DNA of 64,000 bases. Origin: Clostridium sp. 'deep sea' (lineage in GTDB: Bacteria; Bacillota; UBA994; PWPR01). The first letter of the stretch is position 1. Each line of letters begins with the position of its first letter. The DNA lies in assembly GCF_014931565.1 (NCBI RefSeq), contig NZ_CP063353.1:1-64000 (forward strand), read 5' to 3'. Shown one piece after another: positions 51,379-59,909 of the stretch. A program made the position numbers and the translations under genes. A model generated the notes under the pieces. The model was given only the letters and a program-made list of their open reading frames with translations. It was not told the origin of the DNA and ran no database searches.

Positions 51379-51654
51379 ATGAAATATGAAAATGCACAAA
51401 ATGTGCTACCTAACGAAATTATTGAGATTATACAAAATTATGTTGATGGAAGTTATCTGTATATACCACGCAGAGAAGATAATAAAAAATCTTGGGGAGA
51501 GAATAGCGGTACTAAAAAAGTGCTAGGCACAAGAAATAAAGAAATGTACCAAAAGTATCAGCAAGGAATATCTATAAAAGAACTTGCTGCAACCTATTTT
51601 TTAACAGAACCAAGCGTGCGTAGAATAATACGCAGTGAAAAATGTGGTACTTGA
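51379..51654 (+). CDS. CD3324-family helix-turn-helix protein
   Basis: A 91-residue DNA-binding-type protein. VLPNEIIEIIQNYVDGSYLY and IPRREDNKKSWGENSGTKK at the start, then YQQGISIKELAATYFLTEPS and VRRIIR as a helix-turn-helix, match the CD3324-type family of clostridia, distantly like Mor activators. ATG has AAAGGAG upstream. The target is unknown. Confidence 0.82.
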   Translation: MKYENAQNVLPNEIIEIIQNYVDGSYLYIPRREDNKKSWGENSGTKKVLGTRNKEMYQKYQQGISIKELAATYFLTEPSVRRIIRSEKCGT

Positions 51655-51693
51655 GATTAAAAATTTTATATTTAATTTTAGCAATTATTGAGC

Positions 51694-51726
51694 CAATGGT
51701 TAAAATAAAGTGACCATTGGTTTTAA
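51694..51726 (+). terminator. terminator after the CD3324-type gene
   Basis: CCAATGGT (51694-51701) pairs with ACCATTGG (51714-51721), followed by TTTTAACTTTT. Confidence 0.75.
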
Positions 51727-51895
51727 CTTTTAAACAATACAGATAGCTTTTAGCCCTTAATAACGAACATATTTAAGGTAGAAATGTTTATGATTATCTT
51801 GTAAGCTCAAACACATTTCTATATTATCTATGTCCTTGAATTTAGGATAATTGCTTTGGTACTATGTTAGTGTAATTAAAGAGAGTGTGGTTTTA

Positions 51896-53449
51896 ATGAG
51901 TATTTTAGCAATTAGTAATTTATATCATAGTTTTGGAGATAAAGAGATATTTAAAAATGTATCAATAAGACTTTTAAAATCAGAACATGTTGCTTTAGTA
52001 GGCGCTAATGGTTTTGGTAAATCTACTTTAATGAATATTATTACCAATAATCTTTTAGCTGATAATGGTACAGTAGAATGGAGCAATAGGGTTAAAGTTG
52101 GTTACATGAATCAACATAGCCAGCTTACAGCCCACAAGAGCATAAAAAATACTTTAAAAGAGTCTTTTCAACATTTATATGATATTGAGCATAACATGAA
52201 CAAGCTCTACTCAAATGCCTATAATTTGAGTGAGGCTGAGATGACAAAGGCATTAACTAAAGCTAGTGATTTTCAAAACTATCTAAATACTAACGATTTT
52301 TATAATATTGAATCTAAAATAGAGGCTGTTGCTTCGGGGTTAGGCCTTAAAAAACTAGGTTTTGATTCTAAGGTATCTGCTTTAAGTGGTGGTCAACGAA
52401 CCAAGGTTTTATTAGCTAAGCTATTATTAGAAGCACCAGATATTTTACTGCTAGATGAACCAACAAACTATTTAGATGAAGAGCATATAGAGTGGCTTAC
52501 AGTGTTTTTAAAAAGTTACGAAAAAGCCTTTATTGTTATTTCACATAATATGGATTTTACTAATAGTATTTCTAATGTTATTTGGCATGTAGAAAACCAT
52601 GTAGTAACAAGATATATAGGCAACTATGAAGCTTTTTTAGCTTGTTATGCTCAAAACAAAAAACAAGTTAGGGCTGAGTTTTTAAAGCAACAGCGTGAAA
52701 TAGCCAAACTTGAGGACTATGTTCGCAAAAACAAAGCCCGAGCCTCAACAGCTAAACAAGCTAAATCTAGGCAAAAAAAGTTAGAGAAAATAGATCGAAT
52801 AGAGCTCACAAAAAGCAACCCAAAACCCTACTTTAATTTTAAAGTGGCCAGAGACTCTGGGCAGATAATTTTTGAAGCCACAGATTTAGTTATTGGTTAT
52901 AATAAACCCTTAACTAAACCCCTAAATCTAAAAATGGAGCGCGGTCAAAAAATAGCCTTAACAGGTGCCAATGGTATAGGTAAAACAACCTTGTTAAAGA
53001 GTTTACTTAACATAATAAAACCTTTAAACGGATCTGTTGAGCTAGGTTACTATCAACACATTGGTTATTATGAGCAAGAGATAAAACAACAGAATACTAA
53101 TTTTGTATTAGATGATGTAATGGCAGAACTAAGAGGTTTAAACAAACAAGAGGTACGTAGAGCGCTAGCCCAATGTGGTTTAACCTATAAACATATAGAT
53201 AGTCAAATTAATCTTTTAAGTGGTGGAGAGCAAACTAAAGTTAGGTTATGTAAACTTATAAACGTTGCCACAAATATATTAATACTAGATGAGCCTACCA
53301 ATCATTTAGATAAAGATGCCAAAAAAGAACTTAAAAGAGCACTAATAAAATACCCTGGTAGTATTTTGTTAGTGAGCCATGAGGCAGATTTTTACAGCGA
53401 TATAATTACAGACATTTGGAATTGTGAGTTATGGAAGTTTAATAAGTAA
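51896..53449 (+). CDS. ABC-F family ATPase
   Basis: A 517-residue soluble protein with two ABC domains and no membrane part. Domain 1 has GANGFGKSTL, ALSGGQRTKVLLAKLLL and LLLDEPTNYLD. Domain 2 has GANGIGKTTL, LLSGGEQTKVRLCKL and LILDEPTNHLD. The basic linker between them (about 230-290, with YVRKNKARASTAKQAKSRQ) would reach the peptidyl-transferase centre of the ribosome. ABC-F proteins tune translation or remove antibiotics; which of these cannot be told from motifs alone. ATG 51896 is preferred over the frame's earlier start because homology begins at MSILAISNL; the ribosome site (GAGAGTGTGG) is weak. Confidence 0.9.
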   Translation: MSILAISNLYHSFGDKEIFKNVSIRLLKSEHVALVGANGFGKSTLMNIITNNLLADNGTVEWSNRVKVGYMNQHSQLTAHKSIKNTLKESFQHLYDIEHNMNKLYSNAYNLSEAEMTKALTKASDFQNYLNTNDFYNIESKIEAVASGLGLKKLGFDSKVSALSGGQRTKVLLAKLLLEAPDILLLDEPTNYLDEEHIEWLTVFLKSYEKAFIVISHNMDFTNSISNVIWHVENHVVTRYIGNYEAFLACYAQNKKQVRAEFLKQQREIAKLEDYVRKNKARASTAKQAKSRQKKLEKIDRIELTKSNPKPYFNFKVARDSGQIIFEATDLVIGYNKPLTKPLNLKMERGQKIALTGANGIGKTTLLKSLLNIIKPLNGSVELGYYQHIGYYEQEIKQQNTNFVLDDVMAELRGLNKQEVRRALAQCGLTYKHIDSQINLLSGGEQTKVRLCKLINVATNILILDEPTNHLDKDAKKELKRALIKYPGSILLVSHEADFYSDIITDIWNCELWKFNK

Positions 53450-53757
53450 TTAAAGTCTTAAAGATATGAGCTAGTTTAAAAGAGTTATAGATAAACTGTT
53501 GTAAACAGCAAGTTCTACGAAAAAACAAATATAAATAGCAATTTTTAATAATATATAGGCTTTCATTAACAGTTACTGTTGGTGTAAGCTTTATTATTAT
53601 AGATTTAAATTGAAATGGTGATGACTAAAACTTAGTTTGCATAAACTAAAAATACAAAGTTTTACAAAAATATGTAGGTATTTTAAATAGTCTATTTGTT
53701 ATATTTAGCGTATTTTGTGGTATATACAATTAAGAATCATTTGAGGGAGATGGTTAT
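53450..53757 (+). other. gap without clear gene
   Basis: A 308-bp stretch after the ABC-F gene. A long imperfect stem around 53559-53596 (with AACAG and CTGTT as its core) may be the ABC-F terminator. Nothing else is clear except the ribosome site GAGGGAGATGG of the next small gene. Confidence 0.4.
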
Positions 53758-53931
53758 TTGGTTAAGTACAATAAAATAAAACCGTTGTTTGTAGTTGTAC
53801 TTATTGTTTTAATGGTTTTTATAATTAATTTAACTTTTAAACCTAAACCACTAAAACTTAAGAATATTGAATTACCGGAGTATAGTAGGTATGAAAAATT
53901 GAATCAAGTATTTACAGTTATTACAGGATAA
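53758..53931 (+). CDS. small single-pass membrane protein
   Basis: TTG 53758, eight or so bases after GAGGGAGA, opens a 57-residue frame. After MVKYNKIK comes a hydrophobic helix of about 18 residues, then a polar external part (KPKPLKLKNIELPEYSRYEK). It ends 160 bp before the next gene. I do not recognise it. It could be a complete small protein or the surviving front end of a longer exported protein cut by the stop at 53929. Confidence 0.5.
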   Translation: MVKYNKIKPLFVVVLIVLMVFIINLTFKPKPLKLKNIELPEYSRYEKLNQVFTVITG

Positions 53932-54090
53932 TATGTAAGTAATCTGTATAGAACCTGTGGTGTTGAGAATAATGAAGTATAGATAGTCAATACTATTTAG
54001 GTAATAAGTTATTTAACATTAGCTTAATAATTACAGCATCTTTTAGTTGATATAATAGCTTATAACTAATTATAAGGACAGGGGATTAAA

Positions 54091-54555
54091 TTGAGGTACT
54101 TTATACACTTTGGAACAGACATGAAACTATCTTATAAATACTGGATGCCTTTATTTAATCAATTTATTAATAAAGCTAATACAATAAGAATAGGTTGTTT
54201 TAATAATGAAGCTGCCGTTATAGAGTATGTGAAAAATGTTGGCAAAGAGATTATTAATATAGACACAGAAGATAACGCAAACATGACTCTATTTATGATT
54301 GATTTAACTGAAGAGAGTATAAAGTATTTATTAAAAGATAGCTTTTCAGATAATAACCTCTTAAAGTATTTTAATTTTAGCTTGTGGCATAATAATGTGG
54401 AATTAGTGTCATCAGAACACTATGGTAATGAGTGCACAATTTGTAATATAGATTACGATGAAATAAACAAGTATAGGTTATTTATACCTAAAAGCTCTAG
54501 TATAATAGTGCATGATGAAGAGGGAGTAGTATTTAAACAAAGTGTTAAACTTTAG
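54091..54555 (+). CDS. soluble protein of unknown function
   Basis: A 154-residue protein with no signal or membrane segment. TTG start with ACAGGGGAT upstream. The opening RYFIHFGTDMKLSYKYWMPL and a middle helical stretch (ESIKYLLKDSFSDNN) give no family match. Three Cys are present, two of them in NECTICNID. It is followed by the AlkZ-related gene 117 bp later on the same strand. Confidence 0.6.
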   Translation: MRYFIHFGTDMKLSYKYWMPLFNQFINKANTIRIGCFNNEAAVIEYVKNVGKEIINIDTEDNANMTLFMIDLTEESIKYLLKDSFSDNNLLKYFNFSLWHNNVELVSSEHYGNECTICNIDYDEINKYRLFIPKSSSIIVHDEEGVVFKQSVKL

Positions 54556-54672
54556 TAAATATAATATTAAGGTTTTACAAACTATGGTAAAGTAGTATTA
54601 ATAGCATTATCATTATGCTATTAACACTACTTATTTTATTTAGATTAAAAAATTATTAAAAGGAGTAATATA

Positions 54673-55353
54673 ATGCTACTTCAAACATATCAGCAATTCA
54701 TAAACAAGGTTAATGAACTGGGTTTTATAACTCTGTCAAATGTCGTAGAGGGTTTTCCTTCATTAAGTTCATTAACAGCTAAAGAACAATGGCATACAAA
54801 TGAGCTAAATACTGATCCCTGGAAATGGAAGGATAGGGTTGCTAAAGAGCAAAAACTAGCTTATGGCTGCATTATTAACGGACACAAGGGTTTTGTATCA
54901 AAAGACTTTTATAGGGTTTTTTACGGCTTATTTCATCCACATAAAACTATGCAAAGTAGATGGAATAGTGGAGAAGTAAACCAAATGACCTATGATTTAT
55001 ATCAGCTATTTACAAACAATAAAAGCTACAGCACTAGCGAAATTCGCAAAGCCTTATCTGTAACAAAAAAGAATGGGGGCAGTACTCTTAATAATAGCAT
55101 TAAGCAGTTACAAAAAGAGTTTTATATTACTGTTGTGGGTAACAAAAGAAAACTAAATAAACAAGGTGAACCTTATGGATGGCCTTCAGCAGAGTTTAAT
55201 ACTGTGGAAAATCATATTGATAGAGATTGGTTAAAAGTTAACGAACAGTTATCTAAACAGCATTGTAGTGAGTTAGTTTTAACCAGGGCTTTGCAGATTG
55301 GCAATAATATAAATAAAAATGAATTAGTGAAAAAGTTTGCTTTATTATCATAA
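54673..55353 (+). CDS. AlkZ-related winged-helix protein
   Basis: A 226-residue soluble protein. The front part (GFITLSNVVEGFPSLSSLTA, WHTNELNTDPWKWKDRVAKE, YGCIINGHKGFVSKDFYRVF) matches proteins labelled AlkZ-related, which share winged-helix parts with AlkZ/YcaQ DNA glycosylases but are half their length. The catalytic QxQ/QxD loop of the true glycosylases is not visible, so repair activity is doubtful. The middle segment YSTSEIRKALSVTKKNGGST looks like a helix-turn-helix. ATG with AAAGGAG upstream. Confidence 0.65.
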   Translation: MLLQTYQQFINKVNELGFITLSNVVEGFPSLSSLTAKEQWHTNELNTDPWKWKDRVAKEQKLAYGCIINGHKGFVSKDFYRVFYGLFHPHKTMQSRWNSGEVNQMTYDLYQLFTNNKSYSTSEIRKALSVTKKNGGSTLNNSIKQLQKEFYITVVGNKRKLNKQGEPYGWPSAEFNTVENHIDRDWLKVNEQLSKQHCSELVLTRALQIGNNINKNELVKKFALLS

Positions 55354-55370
55354 GTTAATAAAATAAAAAT

Positions 55371-55411
55371 ATAGAGGCTCTATAGGTTATTATATTCTAT
55401 GAGCCTCTATG
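55371..55411. terminator. bidirectional terminator
   Basis: Perfect 10-bp arms ATAGAGGCTC/GAGCCTCTAT, with inner CTATA pairing, between convergent genes. Confidence 0.8.
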
Positions 55412-55425
55412 ATATATTATGGTAT

Positions 55426-56055
55426 CTAATTTCTTTTTTTAACAATAAAGTAGTTTACACATAATAATACAACACAAAAAGCTAACAAATAATATTTTTC
55501 AGCAAAACTAGTTTTAAGTAGACTTAAGGCATATAATTTACCAGTAAATTTTCCTCTGGTAAATAACTCAAACATATAGTAAGAAAAAGCTACAAAATAC
55601 CCTGCTATAGTATTACTAAAAATATTTGTAATAGTTAAACCAACTAAACCAAAATACAGTGCCGAAATACTAATGCCTAACCATATTTCAATTAAGGGAA
55701 AACTACCACTATGGTTATAGGCTAAAGCAATAGGAATTAAAATTAATATAATTAATATTACTATAGTTACTAATAACCTTAAAATATAAATTACAGAGTT
55801 ATTAAGTACTTTGCTTCTAGTTATTTCACATATGTTATTGATATATTCAATACCAGTTAAGTAGGGCAATAACAAGATACCTATAATAACTAAATATATT
55901 TCCCCAATTATAGCTATATCTTTGTAATTTAGTTGTTCAAAGTTAAATAATAGGGGTGAAATTAGTACTATAAATATGCTTGCTAAAATATTATGGTTAA
56001 ATATAATTTTTATGTTATATTTTATTACGGCTAAATAGTACTTTACGTTCACCAT
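55426..56055 (-). CDS. ABC exporter membrane protein (second permease)
   Basis: A 209-residue integral membrane protein with six hydrophobic segments (near residues 22-40, 44-62, 85-105, 118-138, 145-165, 185-203). ATG 56055 lies in the end of the previous gene (41-bp overlap) and has AGGAGC eight bases upstream. It has no motif beyond the helices, but its place in the operon after an ATPase and a longer permease suggests it completes an ABC-2-type exporter. Confidence 0.75.
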   Translation of the reverse strand: MVNVKYYLAVIKYNIKIIFNHNILASIFIVLISPLLFNFEQLNYKDIAIIGEIYLVIIGILLLPYLTGIEYINNICEITRSKVLNNSVIYILRLLVTIVILIILILIPIALAYNHSGSFPLIEIWLGISISALYFGLVGLTITNIFSNTIAGYFVAFSYYMFELFTRGKFTGKLYALSLLKTSFAEKYYLLAFCVVLLCVNYFIVKKRN

Positions 56056-57472
56056 TATAGTTGCTCCTATTTCTTTTAAAAATAATTGATGTTAAAACGA
56101 CTAAAACAATTGAAAGAAAAACGTAAAATATTCGATTAAACATTATTTGATTACTGTATTGGCTAAAGTCAGCATAACTAATAACACTATTTAGCCTTAT
56201 AAAAAATTTCTTTAACCCATATGATCCTACTAAGGGGAGCATAGATGTCATACATAAAATAAACTGAATAGGAATAACAACTATTCCGTTATTAAATAAC
56301 ACTGACAAAAACATAGCTAAAGCGGTAACAAACATTACTGTTGGCATAACCCAATAAAGAGTATATTTAAAAAATGCTAATTTATCTATTACTAAATTAC
56401 TTGAATTAGCTATTTTAATGAAGCTAGATGTTGCTAACCCAGCTATAAACATATAACCTAAAAATAACAGAATAACAATAGCTAGGTATTTAGCCAAAAC
56501 GTAGCTATAAGATTTTATTTTTTTACTGTTTATAAGCTCATGCATTTTAAAACGTTTATCTCTTGGCAGTACAAATGCTGCCAAAAAAATAGGAAACAAT
56601 GAGGCTGTAATACCCATATAATCACAATAACATCGGGCAAAAGAGTTAGAGTATTTATCGTCTTTAACTATGCTTTGGTAGACAAGCATTGCTTCATCAT
56701 AGTTTCTGCTCTCACTATAAAAGTACGATGATCTTCTATTAGAGTCATAAACACTACCTCCACCTAGCTGCCGATTAAGCTTATCCATTATGGTGTTAAA
56801 CTCATCAAAAGTACACTTAAACTTCATATTGCTTATTGCTTGTTTATTATCAATGTAGTTAGCACCATTTTCTACTACTAAGTTTACTGCATTTAACATA
56901 GCTTGTTTTCTTTTTTCTGTTAAAATCACCTTTTTGTAAAAGCCAATAGGGTAAGTATAAATACTGTTACAATGGTAATCTCCTATTAAGTTTAAAATAA
57001 CTGCCTTCATTTTTTTATGATCATCAACCATTTCTTTTGAACCATAGTTAAAGGCTTTAGAGAAGAATCTATTGCGTGTAGATTCACTAAGAATGGTATT
57101 GCCCCCTAATTTAGTATTAAGGGTATTTAAGATATTTGCAAAATCATTAGCAGATTTGGCTTGGTTATTGCCATATTTATCTTTCACACTTATCTTTTTT
57201 AATTGAGCTAACGCCCATTCTACATCTATTAAGTTAGAACTTGTAAGCTTAACTTGTTGATTACTAGAGTTATTTATAACACTTGTTTTATGAACATGCA
57301 CTAAATATTCTTTAACGATCTGCATTTCAGTAGTAGGCTTTAAACTTATTACATCGTCTGTTGTTATACTATATTGTGAGCTATAAAATAAAAAAATAGT
57401 TAATAAAAGCAGGTATAAAACAATATTTTTTAACTGGTATTTTAGCTCTTTTGTTACAAGCCCAAAAAACAT
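56015..57472 (-). CDS. ABC exporter permease with large external domain
   Basis: A 485-residue membrane protein. One helix near residues 15-32 is followed by an external domain of about 240 residues, which is rich in Asn, Ser and Lys, with two related segments (WALAQLKKIS, ANDFANILNTLNTKLGGNTIL and, later, FDEFNTIMDKLNRQLGGGSVY). Five or six helices follow from about residue 285. The duplicated LNxxLGG motif hints at an internal repeat in the external domain. One base separates its start from the ATPase stop. It works with the ATPase encoded upstream; the substrate is unknown. Confidence 0.82.
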   Translation of the reverse strand: MFFGLVTKELKYQLKNIVLYLLLLTIFLFYSSQYSITTDDVISLKPTTEMQIVKEYLVHVHKTSVINNSSNQQVKLTSSNLIDVEWALAQLKKISVKDKYGNNQAKSANDFANILNTLNTKLGGNTILSESTRNRFFSKAFNYGSKEMVDDHKKMKAVILNLIGDYHCNSIYTYPIGFYKKVILTEKRKQAMLNAVNLVVENGANYIDNKQAISNMKFKCTFDEFNTIMDKLNRQLGGGSVYDSNRRSSYFYSESRNYDEAMLVYQSIVKDDKYSNSFARCYCDYMGITASLFPIFLAAFVLPRDKRFKMHELINSKKIKSYSYVLAKYLAIVILLFLGYMFIAGLATSSFIKIANSSNLVIDKLAFFKYTLYWVMPTVMFVTALAMFLSVLFNNGIVVIPIQFILCMTSMLPLVGSYGLKKFFIRLNSVISYADFSQYSNQIMFNRIFYVFLSIVLVVLTSIIFKRNRSNYNGERKVLFSRNKI

Positions 57473-57473
57473 T

Positions 57474-58340
57474 TTATTTAACCTCCTTCATTAGCTTCAT
57501 ATAGGCATCTTCAATAGTAGGTTTAACCATAGTAGCATGACTAAAAGGTTTATTTTTGCTTAATAGCTTTATACGAGCTGTATGACCCTCAGAAACTGAT
57601 GAAATAATAGTGTTTTTTTGTCTTAACTCATTTAATTTACTTCTATCAATAATTACAGACCAAACACTATTCTCTGCATTTTTAAGTAAATTAGTTACTG
57701 AACCTTGATATACAATATTGCCTTTGTTTAAAATAGCTAAGTCATTACAAGTGAATTCAATATCTCCTGCAATATGAGTTGATAATATTACTATGCGATC
57801 TTTTGCAAAGTCACTTAGTAAGTTTCTAAATCGTATTCTTTCTTCTGGGTCTAAACCAGCAGTAGGTTCATCTACTATCAATAGTTGGGGATTATTTATT
57901 AAAGCTTGAGCTATTCCTAAACGTCTTTTCATACCCCCAGACAAAGCCCTTACCTTAGTTTTTTTAAACTTTAAGAGATTTACTTTTTCTAAAAGCTCTA
58001 TAATATTTTGCTTTCTAAACTTTGCAGATTTAATTCCAGCTAATAAAGATAAATAGTCCATAGCTTCAAAAACAGTCATTTTAGGGTAAAGAGAAAATTC
58101 TTGAGGTAAATATCCAATTATCTCTCTTATTTGCTGTTTATTTTCAATGTCTATATTATTAACTTTAACTGTTCCACTTGTTTTATTAAGTAACGTAGTA
58201 AGAATTCTCATTAAAGTTGTTTTACCTGCCCCATTAGGACCAAGTAATCCAAACATGCCTTTATTAATAGTTAAATTTATGTTGTTAAGAGCAGTTGTTT
58301 TGACATATTGTTTACTTAAATTATTTATGCTTATTTCCAT
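57474..58340 (-). CDS. ABC exporter ATP-binding protein
   Basis: ATG 58340 has AGGAG nine bases upstream; the frame's earlier start at 58367 is within the preceding gene. The 288-residue ATPase has Walker A GLLGPNGAGKTTLM, the Q-loop YLPQEFSLYPKM, signature RALSGGMKRRLGIAQALI, Walker B LLIVDEPTAGLDPEE and the switch IVILSTHIAGDIE. The C-terminal 70 residues are the usual exporter tail. It overlaps the small membrane protein gene by 20 bp. It powers the two permeases encoded after it. Confidence 0.93.
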   Translation of the reverse strand: MEISINNLSKQYVKTTALNNINLTINKGMFGLLGPNGAGKTTLMRILTTLLNKTSGTVKVNNIDIENKQQIREIIGYLPQEFSLYPKMTVFEAMDYLSLLAGIKSAKFRKQNIIELLEKVNLLKFKKTKVRALSGGMKRRLGIAQALINNPQLLIVDEPTAGLDPEERIRFRNLLSDFAKDRIVILSTHIAGDIEFTCNDLAILNKGNIVYQGSVTNLLKNAENSVWSVIIDRSKLNELRQKNTIISSVSEGHTARIKLLSKNKPFSHATMVKPTIEDAYMKLMKEVK

Positions 58341-58620
58341 AGTATTGTTCTCCTGAGTTGTTCTCATATATTACTCCTGAACATAGTAACATTGCTCCAA
58401 TAATCATTGATAAAAATTGGTCTAGGCCATATTTTAGATAAATAACTAGAGAAAAGATTAGCGGTAATATAATAAGACAAATAGAGTTGTAAAGGCACTG
58501 TTTAAAAAAATTACGGTTATTTCTTTTAACTATCTCTTCTTCTTGTTTTTCATAGTTAAGAACATTTATCTTTTGACAAATTTTATTTATAAACTGCTTA
58601 TCATTCTTGAAATAACTCAT
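58321..58620 (-). CDS. small membrane protein between sigma factor and ABC genes
   Basis: A 99-residue protein. The first 43 residues are charged and cytoplasmic (NDKQFINKICQKINVLNYEK), then come two membrane helices (about 44-62 and 68-85). It is encoded directly after an ECF sigma factor with a 4-bp overlap, the place where an anti-sigma factor is expected. No zinc-binding HxxxCxxC motif is present, and the N-terminal part is short. It may be an unusual anti-sigma or an accessory of the exporter. Confidence 0.7.
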   Translation of the reverse strand: MSYFKNDKQFINKICQKINVLNYEKQEEEIVKRNNRNFFKQCLYNSICLIILPLIFSLVIYLKYGLDQFLSMIIGAMLLCSGVIYENNSGEQYYGNKHK

Positions 58621-59147
58621 CTTATAGCCTCCTTTTCACATAGTTTTTGCAACTTTTTTTTGGCTCGGTAATTTAATACTTTTATTTGAGCTACTGACTT
58701 ATTCATTACTTTTGCTATTTCCTTTTGTTTAAGATTTTCGTATTGTGAAAGATATAAAACCGTTTGATACTCCTCTTTGAGCTCTGAGAATTTTTGCAGA
58801 ATTACACAAGTTTGCTCCTGTTCAATTACTATATCCTCAGGAGATCTATAAATTTTAACCTCATACGGTTGGCTATTTATTTTCTTAAGTTTTCTGAGTT
58901 TATCAATTGCCTTGTTACGAATTATGGTAAATAAATAGGTTTTAAATGGGTACTTATTATTGTATCGTTCTTTATAAACATAAATCGTTGCAAAGCTTTC
59001 TTGAACAATATCTTCAGCAAAATAATAATCCTTTAGGTACCTAATAGCAAAAGAGATAGCATTAGCTCTATATTTAATTATTAATTTTTCAAAGCTCTCA
59101 TCATCGCCGGCTAAAAATTTTTGAATGAGAGTTTTATCATTAAGCAA
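58617..59147 (-). CDS. ECF-type sigma factor
   Basis: A 176-residue sigma-70 family protein. Region 2 is seen in KLIIKYRANAISFAIRYLKD YYFAEDIVQESF and YPFKTYLFTIIRNKAIDKLR, and region 4 in FSELKEEYQTVLYLSQYENL with KQKEIAKVMNKSVAQIKVLN. Regions 1 and 3 are absent, as in ECF factors. TTG start with AAAGGAGGGAG upstream. An AAC-N16-CGAA promoter in front suggests it drives its own operon, comprising a small membrane protein and an ABC exporter. This fits an envelope-stress or antimicrobial-peptide response. Confidence 0.92.
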   Translation of the reverse strand: MLNDKTLIQKFLAGDDESFEKLIIKYRANAISFAIRYLKDYYFAEDIVQESFATIYVYKERYNNKYPFKTYLFTIIRNKAIDKLRKLKKINSQPYEVKIYRSPEDIVIEQEQTCVILQKFSELKEEYQTVLYLSQYENLKQKEIAKVMNKSVAQIKVLNYRAKKKLQKLCEKEAIR

Positions 59148-59179
59148 AATAGCTCCCTCCTTTGCATATCTATTATTTA

Positions 59180-59205
59180 TTCGTGTAACTACTTAAAAGG
59201 TTACA
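59180..59205 (-). promoter_or_regulatory. ECF-type promoter (TGTAAC-N16-CGAA) of the sigma/ABC operon
   Basis: On the minus strand TGTAAC (59200-59205) is followed after exactly 16 bases by CGAA (59180-59183), matching the AAC-N16-CGT layout of SigW-like ECF factors. GTGTAAC and GTTACAC also form a 7-bp inverted repeat across it. Confidence 0.65.
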
Positions 59206-59333
59206 CTATTTTTTATAAATATTTTATTTAAAATCATTTTTAGAGTAAACTAAGTATAATAGCATAGTAAATTAATTAGCGAGTTATTCAATAGTTTAGC
59301 ATAATAAATTATTAGCAAGATAAGGAGCATACA

Positions 59334-59861
59334 ATGAATTTTAAAGGATATGTACAAGTTTATACAGGAAATAATAAAGGTAAAACTACAGCTGCTTTAG
59401 GGTTAGCTTTAAGGGCAGCTGGTCGAGGCTTAAAAACCTATATAGGTCAATTTATGAAAGGACAAAAATATGGAGAATTAGAAAGTGCCAAGCTTTTAAG
59501 TGAGTATATTATTATTGAGCAGTTTGGTAAAGATACTTTTATCCATGTTAAAAATCCACCTAACCCTCAAGATGTAGAGATGGCTTTATTAGGTGTGCAA
59601 AAATGTATTGAGGCTATGCTTTCTAAACAGTACAATCTTGTAGTGTTTGATGAAATATGTGTAGCCAACTATTATAATTTAATAACAGTAAAACAAATGC
59701 TAAACATTATAGAACAAAAACCTAAAGATGTAGAAATCATTTTTACAGGTAGATACTGCCCTAAAGAAATAATTGAAGCTGCAGATTTAGTGACTGAAAT
59801 GAGAGAAATAAAACACTATTATAATAATGGGGTTGAGGCCAGAGATGGTATAGAGCGATAA
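59334..59861 (+). CDS. cobO: cob(I)yrinic acid a,c-diamide adenosyltransferase
   Basis: A 175-residue CobO/BtuR-type enzyme that adds the adenosyl group of ATP to cob(I)alamin or cobyrinate. The P-loop is GNNKGKTTAALGLALRAAG (usual GNGKGKTTAA), followed by LKTYIGQFMKG, YNLVVFDEICVANYY and EIIFTGRYCP, then VTEMREIKHYYNNGVEARDG, in family order. No other cobalamin gene is in the window, so it probably serves B12 salvage. ATG with TAAGGAG upstream; terminator directly after. Confidence 0.95.
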   Translation: MNFKGYVQVYTGNNKGKTTAALGLALRAAGRGLKTYIGQFMKGQKYGELESAKLLSEYIIIEQFGKDTFIHVKNPPNPQDVEMALLGVQKCIEAMLSKQYNLVVFDEICVANYYNLITVKQMLNIIEQKPKDVEIIFTGRYCPKEIIEAADLVTEMREIKHYYNNGVEARDGIER

Positions 59862-59869
59862 AAAGTGTG

Positions 59870-59909
59870 AATCAGTAGTTAGCATCATGCTAACTACTGA
59901 TTTTTTTTA
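59870..59909. terminator. bidirectional terminator after cobO
   Basis: Perfect 15-bp arms (AATCAGTAGTTAGCA with TGCTAACTACTGATT) and a run of eight T. The last codons of the convergent LTA-synthase gene lie inside the stem. Confidence 0.9.
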
